Shown here: piece after piece, positions 1-4,993 of the stretch
Layout of the letters: each line of letters opens with the position of its first letter
Numbering within the stretch: position 1 is the first letter of the stretch
Assembly (NCBI GenBank): GCA_031290855.1
Contig: JAISLM010000137.1
Coordinates: forward strand, 1-6,309
Length of the DNA stretch: 6,309 bases
Source of the DNA: Spirochaetaceae bacterium
Lineage (GTDB): Bacteria; Spirochaetota; Spirochaetia; Treponematales; Breznakiellaceae
Direction: 5' to 3'
Notes under the pieces: generated by a model
What the model was told of the DNA's origin: nothing
Databases searched by the model: none
Seen by the model: only the letters and a program-made list of their open reading frames with translations
Made by a program: the position numbers and the translations under genes

Positions 1-5
1 TGACT

Positions 6-21
6 GTGCGCTAAAGCGCAC
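6..21. repeat. Small perfect hairpin at the left edge
   Basis: GTGCGCT and AGCGCAC form a perfect 7-bp inverted repeat around a 2-base AA centre. It has the same build as the hairpins in the adjacent 33-139 repeat (short stem, centre CTAAAG) but a different stem sequence. It has no counterpart next to the inverted copy at the right edge, where a different hairpin (6294-6307) sits in the matching place. It is probably one more unit of the same modular repeat. The array may continue to the left of the window. Confidence 0.7.
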
Positions 22-32
22 GGTTTTGGACC

Positions 33-139
33 AGGCTCTTGCGGTTTTTCAGGCTAAAGCCTTGCAAAACCGCGTTTTTTAAAGGTTGCTGGACAAGCGA
101 AGCTTGTCTCCCCAAAACTAAAGTTTTGGAACAGCCTCA
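33..139 (+). repeat. 107-bp hairpin-array repeat, left copy
   Basis: This stretch recurs in reverse complement at 6193-6299 with a single mismatch (A at 120). It consists of stacked inverted repeats. An 8-bp outer stem, GCGGTTTT (41-48) with AAAACCGC (66-73), encloses AGGCT/AGCCT (51-55/58-62). Next is GACAAGC/GCTTGTC (92-98/102-108) with a GAA loop. Last is CCAAAACT/AGTTTTGG (112-119/122-129) with a 2-base centre. A short GCTG/CAGC pair (88-91/131-134) brackets the last two hairpins. No reading frame in it looks like a gene. The near-identity of the two copies suggests recent spread or gene conversion. It resembles REP/BIME or MITE-type dispersed palindromic elements in general form; the family name is unknown to me. 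Confidence 0.9.
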
Positions 140-142
140 TCC

Positions 143-606
143 ATGAAAGAGAAAAAAGCGGTTACCATGCGGATCCGTTCCCGCTACCAAACAGCAAAAC
201 GGAAAGAAAAATCAGACATCCTGAACGAATTTATTCAGCTCACCGGGTATAACCGGAAGTACGCCCGCGTATCCTCAACCGGCATCAGGCTCCGCAGACC
301 ATCCTCGTGGTCAACGGCGAGACGGTCAAACTCAAACCGCGGAAAAAAAGGCCCGCTAACCGGAAGGGCAAAAAAATCTATACCGACGAGCTCATCGCCT
401 CCCTCCGCCTCATACGGGCCTTCTTCTGGTATAAGTGCGGGAAACTCCTGCCCCCCTCATACGCCGGCAGATGACCTTCATCGCCTCCTGGCCCGCCTTC
501 GCTATTCCCCACGGCCGTCAGGGAAAAACTCTTGTCCATAAGCCCGGCCACCATCGACCGTGTCCTCAAAAAAGACAAGGCCGCCCTAGCCGCCTCTGGC
601 GGCTAA
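143..606 (+). pseudogene. Degenerate, truncated DDE-type transposase/integrase remnant
   Basis: Joining frames gives a recognisable N-terminal part of an insertion-sequence transposase. The ATG at 143 opens a basic segment containing the motif TGYNRKYA. The frame then shifts near 263-268 and continues through LIRAFFWYKCGKLL. It shifts again in the C6 run at 451-456, giving LIRRQMTFIASWPAF, and a third time between about 500 and 511, giving REKLLSISPATIDRVL, before a TAA at 604-606. These pieces match, from memory, the N-terminal region of a family often annotated as integrase/transposase with a following DDE domain. That catalytic domain (some 250 residues) is absent, so the remnant cannot be active. 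No single open frame covers it. It starts 3 bases after the left hairpin repeat, so the repeat may mark an old insertion boundary. The exact IS family is not assigned. Confidence 0.75.
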
Positions 607-632
607 TGAGGAACGGGGAACGGCAGATGAAT

Positions 633-688
633 AATCAGGGAGGGCCAGAGATACGCGAGTAACAGGAAGTACCCTTCCCTCCCTGATT
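633..688. repeat. 12-bp perfect inverted repeat downstream of cmk
   Basis: AATCAGGGAGGG (633-644) and CCCTCCCTGATT (677-688) are perfect inverted arms separated by 32 bases. The pair lies 13 bases past the cmk stop and between cmk and the transposase relic. It could stop transcription of the minus-strand operon, but no run of T follows on the minus strand and the loop is long, so it is not a standard intrinsic terminator. It could also be a scar linked to the degenerate IS. Confidence 0.6.
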
Positions 689-701
689 CTTATTCCTTAC
701 A

Positions 702-1253
702 TCACTCATTAATACTTGCTCCGGCTTTGTCGATTATCAGGGATACGATCTCGCCGGGGGTGTGTATTCCGGCGTCTATGACGAGGTCGGCGAAGCCGTA
801 ATCGTCGTTGTCTATGCCGTACAGACGCAGGTAGCGCTCGTGGTCGCGCGCGTCCCGTTCTTTCGTGAACGCCGCTACCGTGTCAAAGTCGCCGCCCTCG
901 CGCTGTATCAGCCGGCGGACTCTGATCTCGGTATTCGCCTTCAGATAAACTTTTAGGTCGGCCTCTTTCAGCATCCATATCGCAAGCCGCGAACCCAGCG
1001 CACAGCCCGTATCCCCGCCGGCCCGCGCCTCCTCGATCTGCCGCCTGTCAACCTCCCTGTCCCAGTAATCGTCCGTTTCCGCAAGGCGCAGCACCTCTTC
1101 AAGCGTGATTTTTTTTTCCGCCGCCAAATTCCTGAACGTAAAGTTGATGAAGCGCAGTCCCAGCCTCTGTGCCGTAAGCGCGGTTACGGTCGTGTTGCCG
1201 CAGCCGCTCTTGCCCGAAATAGCTATCCTGATGTTTTTTTTAACGGTATTCAT
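702..1253 (-). CDS. cmk: (d)CMP kinase, archaeal-type
   Basis: A 183-residue cytoplasmic P-loop nucleotide kinase that should phosphorylate CMP and dCMP with ATP in pyrimidine salvage and mRNA turnover. The glycine-rich loop is GKSGCGNTT at residues 14-22. Further family marks are DREVDRRQ (65-72), GSRLAIW (87-93, where the archaeal-type enzymes carry EGRLAGW), KVYLKA (101-106), RRLIQREG (113-120) and RYLRLYGIDNDDY followed by ADLVIDAG. These follow the short archaeal-type Cmk (about 180 residues), not the longer bacterial Cmk (about 220). The P-loop lysine is replaced by Asn20. The start ATG lies 8 bases after the yicC stop, with GGAG (1265-1268) overlapping the end of yicC, so translation is probably coupled. 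It is the last gene of the operon. Family is clear; the exact substrate is inferred. Confidence 0.85.
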   Translation of the reverse strand: MNTVKKNIRIAISGKSGCGNTTVTALTAQRLGLRFINFTFRNLAAEKKITLEEVLRLAETDDYWDREVDRRQIEEARAGGDTGCALGSRLAIWMLKEADLKVYLKANTEIRVRRLIQREGGDFDTVAAFTKERDARDHERYLRLYGIDNDDYGFADLVIDAGIHTPGEIVSLIIDKAGASINE

Positions 1254-1261
1254 TCCGCGCC

Positions 1262-2143
1262 CTACTCCAGGTTCCTCAGTTGTTCCCGTATGTTTTCCAC
1301 CGCGTCCTTCATGTCGATCACGATGCGGCTAACCTCGACAAGCGGCGTCTTCGAGCCTATCGTGTTTATCTCGCGGTTTATTTCCTGGCTGATAAAATCA
1401 AGCTTTTTCCCCGCGCCGGTTTTTCGCGCTATCTCGGCGCGGAAGCCCGATAAATGGGACGACAGGCGGGATACCTCCTCGGCTACCGTATACTTCATCA
1501 ACAGCAGCGCGGTTTCGGCCAGTATGCGGTTTTCGTCAAGGCCGTCTGCGGCAAGCCCGGCAAACCTGGCTTTAATGTTGTCTTTTATCGACTGTTCCAT
1601 GCGCGGCAGGAGGGCGGCTATCGCGTCCCGCGATCGTTCAAGAACCTCGACGTAAGACAGGATGTTTTCTTTTGTGTTGAGGCCCTCGCGCCCGCGCTCG
1701 TCTTCGAACTTTCTGAGCGTTTGCATGAACACGTCTTCTATGCTTTCCCACGCCTCTTTTTCGTCTTCGTCTTCTTTTTCGGCCTCGATGACCCCGTCAA
1801 GCTTCAGGAAGGTCTCAAGCGTTATGCTCTGTTCGGCATAGACGCCGGGCGGCAATAGCGATCTGATCTTCTCGGCGGCGGCGGCGTAGGCGCGTACCGC
1901 CTCCGTGTTTACGTTTACGAAAAAGCGGGGATCGTCCCTTTTTTCGCGTACCGTTACTTCGATCTTGCCGCGCTTGCAGTGTTCCGTGATTATGGCCCTT
2001 ATGCGCGGTTCCAGCGGCGAAAGCTGCGGCCCAAGGTTGATGTACAGTTCCAGGAAGCGGCTGTTGTAACTTTTTATCTCTACGGCCACAGACACCCCGT
2101 CCGTCTGCTTTTCCATGTACGAGAAACCCGTCATGCTCCTCAT
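1262..2143 (-). CDS. yicC: YicC family endoribonuclease
   Basis: A 293-residue soluble protein with full YicC length (287-293 is usual). The N-terminal YicC_N domain begins MRSMTGFS and has EIKSYNSRFLE (22-32) and RGKIEVTV (58-65). An acidic stretch rich in E and D lies at 119-133. The C-terminal domain (DUF1732) has EEVSRLSSHL (222-231), KKLDFISQEINREINTIG (246-263) and the ending IREQLRNLE. In E. coli YicC is an RNase linked to small-RNA decay; that role here is by family only. An upstream in-frame ATG exists at 2188, but MRSMTGF is the conserved family start. The ATG at 2143 has a GGAGG ribosome site (2151-2155) at 7-base spacing and overlaps the murC stop as ATGA. In many bacteria yicC precedes gmk; here a CMP kinase takes that place. 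Confidence 0.93.
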   Translation of the reverse strand: MRSMTGFSYMEKQTDGVSVAVEIKSYNSRFLELYINLGPQLSPLEPRIRAIITEHCKRGKIEVTVREKRDDPRFFVNVNTEAVRAYAAAAEKIRSLLPPGVYAEQSITLETFLKLDGVIEAEKEDEDEKEAWESIEDVFMQTLRKFEDERGREGLNTKENILSYVEVLERSRDAIAALLPRMEQSIKDNIKARFAGLAADGLDENRILAETALLLMKYTVAEEVSRLSSHLSGFRAEIARKTGAGKKLDFISQEINREINTIGSKTPLVEVSRIVIDMKDAVENIREQLRNLE

Positions 2144-3591
2144 TGGGCCGCCTCCCCGTTTTTGTAGTATTTGAACAGCGCCTCGCAAAGTTTCCAGTTG
2201 TCGCCCGCGCCCATCGTAACGAAGAGGTCTCCCGGGCGCAGAAGCTCCTTAAGCGCGGGAAGCGCGTCAAGCGGCTCCTCGCAGTAGCGGACATCGGCGT
2301 TCCCCGCCGCCTTCGTCTTTTCAAAGAGCGAGCGGCCCGTCACGCTGCCGTTGTAGCTTTCCCGCGCCGAGGCGTATATCTTGTGAAGGAAAACAAGGTC
2401 CGCCGCGTCGAAGGCGCGGGCAAAACCGTCAAGAAGGGCCGCCGTGCGCGAATACGTGTGGGACATGAAGCTCACGACGAGACGGCGGCGCGGGTAGAAT
2501 TCCTTTAGCCCGGAGAGCGTCGTCTTGATCGCGGTCGGGTGGTGGCCGTAATCGTCGATGAAGAGTATCCCGCCCGCGTCCCCGATCACTTCCGAGCGGC
2601 GCTTGCTGCCCGAAAAGGCGGCGAGGGCGCGGTCCATCTCCAGGAGAGTATCGCCGTCAAGAGGGCGGCCCTCGCAGTCCGCTATCGACTTCACGAGGGC
2701 GATAGCTCCCGCCGCGTTCAGCGCCGTATGCCGCCCCGGAACCCGCACCGTCCACACGCGGGGAAACCCGTCAAGCTCGAAGGACGATTCGCCGTACCCC
2801 GTCTTGTAGTTTTTTATCCTGAAAGGGCCCTGCGCGGTGAAACCGTATCCGACGCAGCCGATGTCGCTTCTTTTTTGTTGGACGAGGGCCGCCGTTTCGC
2901 GGGCGCCCTGATCGTCCGCGCAGTATAAGAGGCAGCCGTTTTCCCCAATCCGCCCGCCGTACTCGACGAAGGCGTCCCGTATCGCCTCGTAGGTCGGGAA
3001 AAAATCCTGATGGTCGCTTTCCACGCCGGTCAGCAGCACGCGGCGCGGACAGAAGCTGAGGAAATGTTTGCGGTACTCGCAGGTTTCCGCGACAAAGTAC
3101 TTGTCCCCGACCCTGAGCGTGGAGCGTCCGCCAAAACTTGCCACCGCGCTCCCGGCCAAAACCTGCGCGGGCAGTTTCGCCGCGGCGAGCAGCGTCCCGG
3201 CGATAGCCGTCGTCGTGGTCTTGCCGTGTACGCCGGCTACGCCGCTAGAATCGACCAGCGCCGAGTAAGCGCCGAGCGCGTCCGTGTACTTCACCAGGGG
3301 GATGCCGCGCCGCAGCGCCTCCGCCATTTCGGGGTTCCTGTCCGCGCCGTAAGCCGCGCTATGGATCACAAGCGCGGTATCATCCTCTATATGCGCGCCG
3401 TCAAAACCCTCGAAGAACGGAATCCCCAGGGCCTTCAGCACCGCGTCCGTGTAGAAGACATCCGCCGTATCGGAACCGGAAACGCGCGCGCCCGCCCCGT
3501 GCAGCAACTCCGCGAGGGCGCACATCCCCGTCCCTTTTATCCCGACAAAGTAGACGCTTCCGTTGTTTTTGATTATTTCTTCAAGGTTCAT
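2140..3591 (-). CDS. murC: UDP-N-acetylmuramate--L-alanine ligase
   Basis: A 483-residue cytoplasmic Mur ligase that adds L-alanine to UDP-MurNAc with ATP, the first step of peptidoglycan stem-peptide synthesis. Three domains are visible. The N-terminal UDP-substrate fold has GIKGTGM (17-23). The central ATPase has GVHGKTTTT (120-128), ETCEYRKHF (169-177) and GVESDHQDFF (189-198). The C-terminal domain has VPGRHTALNA (284-293), DDYGHHP (346-352), SHTYSRT (377-383, the MurC-type PHxYTRT) and MGAGD (460-464). The central motif reads ETCEY where E. coli-type MurC has EADESD, a variant I recall from other Mur ligases; Mpl is an alternative but lacks these exact C-terminal marks. The ATG overlaps the stop of the upstream ABC gene by 4 bases and the stop overlaps yicC by 4 bases, so the gene is embedded in the operon. 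Confidence 0.92.
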   Translation of the reverse strand: MNLEEIIKNNGSVYFVGIKGTGMCALAELLHGAGARVSGSDTADVFYTDAVLKALGIPFFEGFDGAHIEDDTALVIHSAAYGADRNPEMAEALRRGIPLVKYTDALGAYSALVDSSGVAGVHGKTTTTAIAGTLLAAAKLPAQVLAGSAVASFGGRSTLRVGDKYFVAETCEYRKHFLSFCPRRVLLTGVESDHQDFFPTYEAIRDAFVEYGGRIGENGCLLYCADDQGARETAALVQQKRSDIGCVGYGFTAQGPFRIKNYKTGYGESSFELDGFPRVWTVRVPGRHTALNAAGAIALVKSIADCEGRPLDGDTLLEMDRALAAFSGSKRRSEVIGDAGGILFIDDYGHHPTAIKTTLSGLKEFYPRRRLVVSFMSHTYSRTAALLDGFARAFDAADLVFLHKIYASARESYNGSVTGRSLFEKTKAAGNADVRYCEEPLDALPALKELLRPGDLFVTMGAGDNWKLCEALFKYYKNGEAAQ

Positions 3592-4343
3592 GGGCCCTCG
3601 CCTGACAGATTCTGGAGGAACATCCTAACGCGCTCCGACTGAGGATTGTCGATCACGTCAGCCGAGGCCCCTTCCTCTATAAATATGCCGCCGTCCATGA
3701 AAAGGACGCGATCCGCGACCTCGCGGGCAAACGCCATCTCGTGCGTAACGATCACCATAGTCATATTTTCGGCGGCAAGACGGCGTATCACGCGCAGAAT
3801 TTCCGCCGTCAGTTCGGGATCGAGGGCGCTCGTCGGCTCGTCAAAGAACAGGACAAGCGGGTCGAGGGCGAGGGCGCGGGCTATCGAGACACGCTGTTGC
3901 TGCCCGCCCGAAAGCTGGCACGGGTAGGCGGCGCCTTTCTCAGAAAGCCCCATCTTTGCCAGCAGCTCCGCAGCCCTGCTTTCCGCCTCGTGCCGGCTCC
4001 GCTTCAAAACGTGAATCTGCGCCTCGGTGATGTTGCGCAGCACCGAAAAATGGGGGAACAGGTTGAAGTTCTGAAAGACAAGTCCGACCTTGAGGCAGAC
4101 CTGCCGGAGCACGGCGGGCGCGGCGTAGGCTCCGTCCCGCACCATAGTATCGCCGTCTACCGTTATAGAGCCGGAATCCACCGTCTCAAGGTGAGCGATA
4201 CAGCGCAGCAGCGTTGACTTCCCCGACCCGGACGGCCCTATCACGGCGGCCACCTCGCCCCGCCTGACACCGAAAGAAATGTTTTTCAGCACGGCGAGAC
4301 TCCCAAAAGACTTTGAAAGATTTTGTACCCTGACGATTTCCAC
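3588..4343 (-). CDS. Polar amino acid-type ABC transporter ATP-binding protein (GlnQ/HisP-like)
   Basis: A 251-residue ABC ATPase, the usual size for amino-acid importers. It shows Walker A GPSGSGKST (36-44), Q-loop VFQNFNLFPH (Gln91), signature LSGGQQQR (144-151), Walker B VLFFDE (164-169), D-loop SALD (172-175) and switch His201 in VTHEMAFA. The sequence NFNLFPH and the ending ...DNPQSERVRMFL are typical of the GlnQ/HisP group, so it should power uptake of a polar amino acid with a membrane permease. No such permease or matching binding protein is in the window. I choose the GTG at 4343 (VEIVRVQNLSKSF) because family proteins start here. A longer open frame to 4571 has a low-complexity extension without family similarity. 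No good Shine-Dalgarno precedes the GTG. It is the first gene of the operon. Confidence 0.88.
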   Translation of the reverse strand: MEIVRVQNLSKSFGSLAVLKNISFGVRRGEVAAVIGPSGSGKSTLLRCIAHLETVDSGSITVDGDTMVRDGAYAAPAVLRQVCLKVGLVFQNFNLFPHFSVLRNITEAQIHVLKRSRHEAESRAAELLAKMGLSEKGAAYPCQLSGGQQQRVSIARALALDPLVLFFDEPTSALDPELTAEILRVIRRLAAENMTMVIVTHEMAFAREVADRVLFMDGGIFIEEGASADVIDNPQSERVRMFLQNLSGEGP

Positions 4344-4349
4344 AGGAAG

Positions 4350-4358
4350 ATTGTAGCA
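4350..4358 (-). promoter_or_regulatory. Possible extended -10 element of the ABC-murC-yicC-cmk operon
   Basis: On the minus strand TGCTACAAT matches an extended -10 (TGnTATAAT) at all but one base. It ends 6 bases before the GTG at 4343, so a start about 7 bases on would fall at the start codon itself, giving a leaderless message. No -35 hexamer is seen at 17 bases; a GC-rich hairpin (CCCCG/CGGGG, 4372-4389) lies there instead. It may be chance, with the true promoter further upstream. Confidence 0.35.
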
Positions 4359-4449
4359 CGGCTGCCGCCATCCCCGCCAGCCGCCGGGGAACAATGAACG
4401 AGCGATTCCGGCTTGCCGGCCTGGAAGCTTCAACGGGCAAATACGCTTT

Positions 4450-4520
4450 GCGGGCTTGTATTGCGACGTTCCGCGCTGTCGTTCCGGCGCGTCTTGCGGC
4501 GCGTCGCTTGTACTGCCCGC
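4450..4520. repeat. 71-bp GC-rich composite dyad element
   Basis: Three nested inverted pairs share one centre: GCGGGC (4450-4455) with GCCCGC (4515-4520), GCGACG (4463-4468) with CGTCGC (4502-4507), and CCGC (4471-4474) with GCGG (4496-4499). The gaps between the first two pairs are the same 7-base word on both sides (TTGTATT and TTGTACT), so an 11-base direct repeat (4454-4464, 4506-4516) sits inside the dyad. It lies upstream of the ABC operon, in non-coding sequence. It may be a dispersed palindromic repeat or a leader structure. Confidence 0.6.
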
Positions 4521-4559
4521 CCGGCTTTTCGCTTCCGCACTATAAATCATTGCCGGATG

Positions 4560-4596
4560 AGCTTTTCCCAAAACCCGGTTGGTTTTGGGAAAAGCT
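4560..4596. repeat. 16-bp perfect hairpin
   Basis: AGCTTTTCCCAAAACC (4560-4575) pairs perfectly with 4581-4596 around a 5-base CGGTT loop. The inner CCCAAAA/TTTTGGG is the same word as in the end repeats (CCAAAACT/AGTTTTGG), so it is probably a variant unit of that family. No T-run follows the stem on either strand, so it is not a typical terminator. Confidence 0.85.
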
Positions 4597-4599
4597 TCC

Positions 4600-4636
4600 G
4601 AAAAAGCGGTCTAATCGGACTAAGGCCCGCTTTTTC
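4600..4636. repeat. 10-bp hairpin with A/T-run flanks
   Basis: GAAAAAGCGG (4600-4609) pairs with CCGCTTTTTC (4627-4636) around 17 bases. A-tract on one side and T-tract on the other give it the form of a bidirectional intrinsic terminator, although the loop is long. No plus-strand gene ends upstream, so a repeat unit beside the 4560-4596 hairpin is an equally good reading. Confidence 0.65.
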
Positions 4637-4651
4637 ATATAAATCTAAGGC

Positions 4652-4701
4652 GCTTGGACAAGCAAGGCTTGTCTCCCAAAAACTGAAGTTTTGGGAAAGC
4701 C
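4652..4701 (+). repeat. Partial, diverged third copy of the hairpin-array repeat
   Basis: This has the same order and orientation as 88-134 in the left copy: GACAAGC/GCTTGTC (4657-4663/4667-4673, AAG loop) followed by CCCAAAA/TTTTGGG (4675-4681/4689-4695, CTGAAG centre). A short outer GCTT/AAGC pair brackets it, where the left copy has GCTG/CAGC. The first hairpin of the full repeat (GCGGTTTT unit) is missing. More diverged than the two end copies, so probably older. Confidence 0.8.
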
Positions 4702-4736
4702 GCTAATGTGCCTGCATTATGGACAAACACTAATTA

Positions 4737-4784
4737 GGGGCGGGTAATAAGGAGGGGGCCGGGGAGGGAAGGCCGTGGGCGGGG
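4737..4784 (+). other. G-run block, possible G-quadruplex
   Basis: Seven runs of three or more G lie within 48 bases (4737-4740, 4742-4744, 4754-4758, 4761-4764, 4766-4768, 4777-4779, 4781-4784). Loops within the clusters are 1-2 bases and the two longer ones 8-9 bases, just outside the strict 7-base rule. It ends about 57 bases upstream of the -35 of the binding-protein gene. Confidence 0.45.
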
Positions 4785-4841
4785 CTTCGTGAAGACGGCC
4801 GCGGTTTGACAAAAAAATAATGAAAATTTTTTTCACCTTGC

Positions 4842-4870
4842 TTGACATTATTTTTACTTCCGTATATGAT
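4842..4870 (+). promoter_or_regulatory. Sigma-70 promoter of the substrate-binding protein gene
   Basis: TTGACA (4842-4847), a 17-base spacer, and TATGAT (4865-4870), one base off the TATAAT consensus. An A/T-rich stretch (4811-4834) directly upstream could act as an UP element. Expected transcription start is about 4877, giving a leader of some 115 bases. Confidence 0.85.
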
Positions 4871-4898
4871 ATTATACGTAGAAATACTAGTATAATAT
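4869..4898 (+). promoter_or_regulatory. 9-bp inverted repeat over the -10 and start site (operator candidate)
   Basis: ATATTATAC (4869-4877) and GTATAATAT (4890-4898) are perfect inverted arms 12 bases apart. The inner GTA-GAAA-TAC can extend the stem with a 2-base bulge. The position over the -10 end and the start site fits a repressor operator. Since only the edge of it would be transcribed from 4877, a DNA site is likelier than an RNA hairpin. The A/T content raises the chance of coincidence. The right arm also contains TATAAT (4891-4896), a possible second -10 without a matching -35. Confidence 0.5.
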
Positions 4899-4910
4899 TC
4901 CTGATTAATG

Positions 4911-4993
4911 AGCCTCCGTGCGGCAAGCGCGAACCGGAGGTTCGGCGGGGTATTAAACCAGACTTTGCGAATAAACATGTAGGAGGTGTTTTT
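4911..4993 (+). promoter_or_regulatory. Structured 5' leader and strong ribosome site of the binding-protein gene
   Basis: CCTCCG (4913-4918) pairs with CGGAGG (4935-4940), with an inner GCG/CGC pair (4920-4922/4928-4930). The ribosome site AGGAGG (4981-4986) sits 7 bases before the ATG at 4994 and decides that start over the ATG at 4820, which lies upstream of the promoter -35. I looked for TPP and other common riboswitch cores and recognise none. CCTCCG could in principle also pair with the AGGAGG region. Confidence 0.6.

Larger units (their letters stand above)
4344..4819. other. Divergent intergenic region between the ABC operon and the binding-protein promoter
   Basis: I see no gene here. 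Open frames exist on both strands but are low-complexity, lack ribosome sites and run through palindromes. The stretch 4344-4449 is GC-rich and plain apart from a short CCCCG/CGGGG hairpin. It is followed by the 71-bp dyad (4450-4520), two strong hairpins (4560-4596 and 4600-4636), a partial copy of the end repeat (4652-4701), and a G-rich block (4737-4784) that runs into a GGCCGT/ACGGCC hairpin (4771-4800). Confidence 0.7.

Noticed and set aside
1..139. CRISPR array or tRNA cluster from dense short palindromes
   Set aside because: There are no equal-length direct repeats with unique spacers, and no cloverleaf with the T-arm GTTCRA signature.
2144..2188. Upstream ATG 2188 as the yicC start
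   Set aside because: It lies inside murC. MRSMTGF is the conserved YicC start and has its own GGAGG site.
1815..2324. Long minus-strand frame of 169 codons
   Set aside because: It is an Arg-rich shadow over the yicC-murC junction in another frame and has no family marks.
3010..3642. Plus-strand frame of 210 codons opposite murC
   Set aside because: It is a shadow of the GC-rich murC coding strand, without a ribosome site or recognisable motifs.
4344..4571. N-terminal extension of the ABC ATPase to ATG 4571
   Set aside because: It has low-complexity basic sequence through a dyad element and no family similarity; GlnQ/HisP-type proteins begin at the residues encoded from 4343.
4820..4993. 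N-terminal extension of the binding protein from ATG 4820
   Set aside because: The ATG lies upstream of the promoter -35 and -10. The signal peptide and AGGAGG site place the start at 4994.
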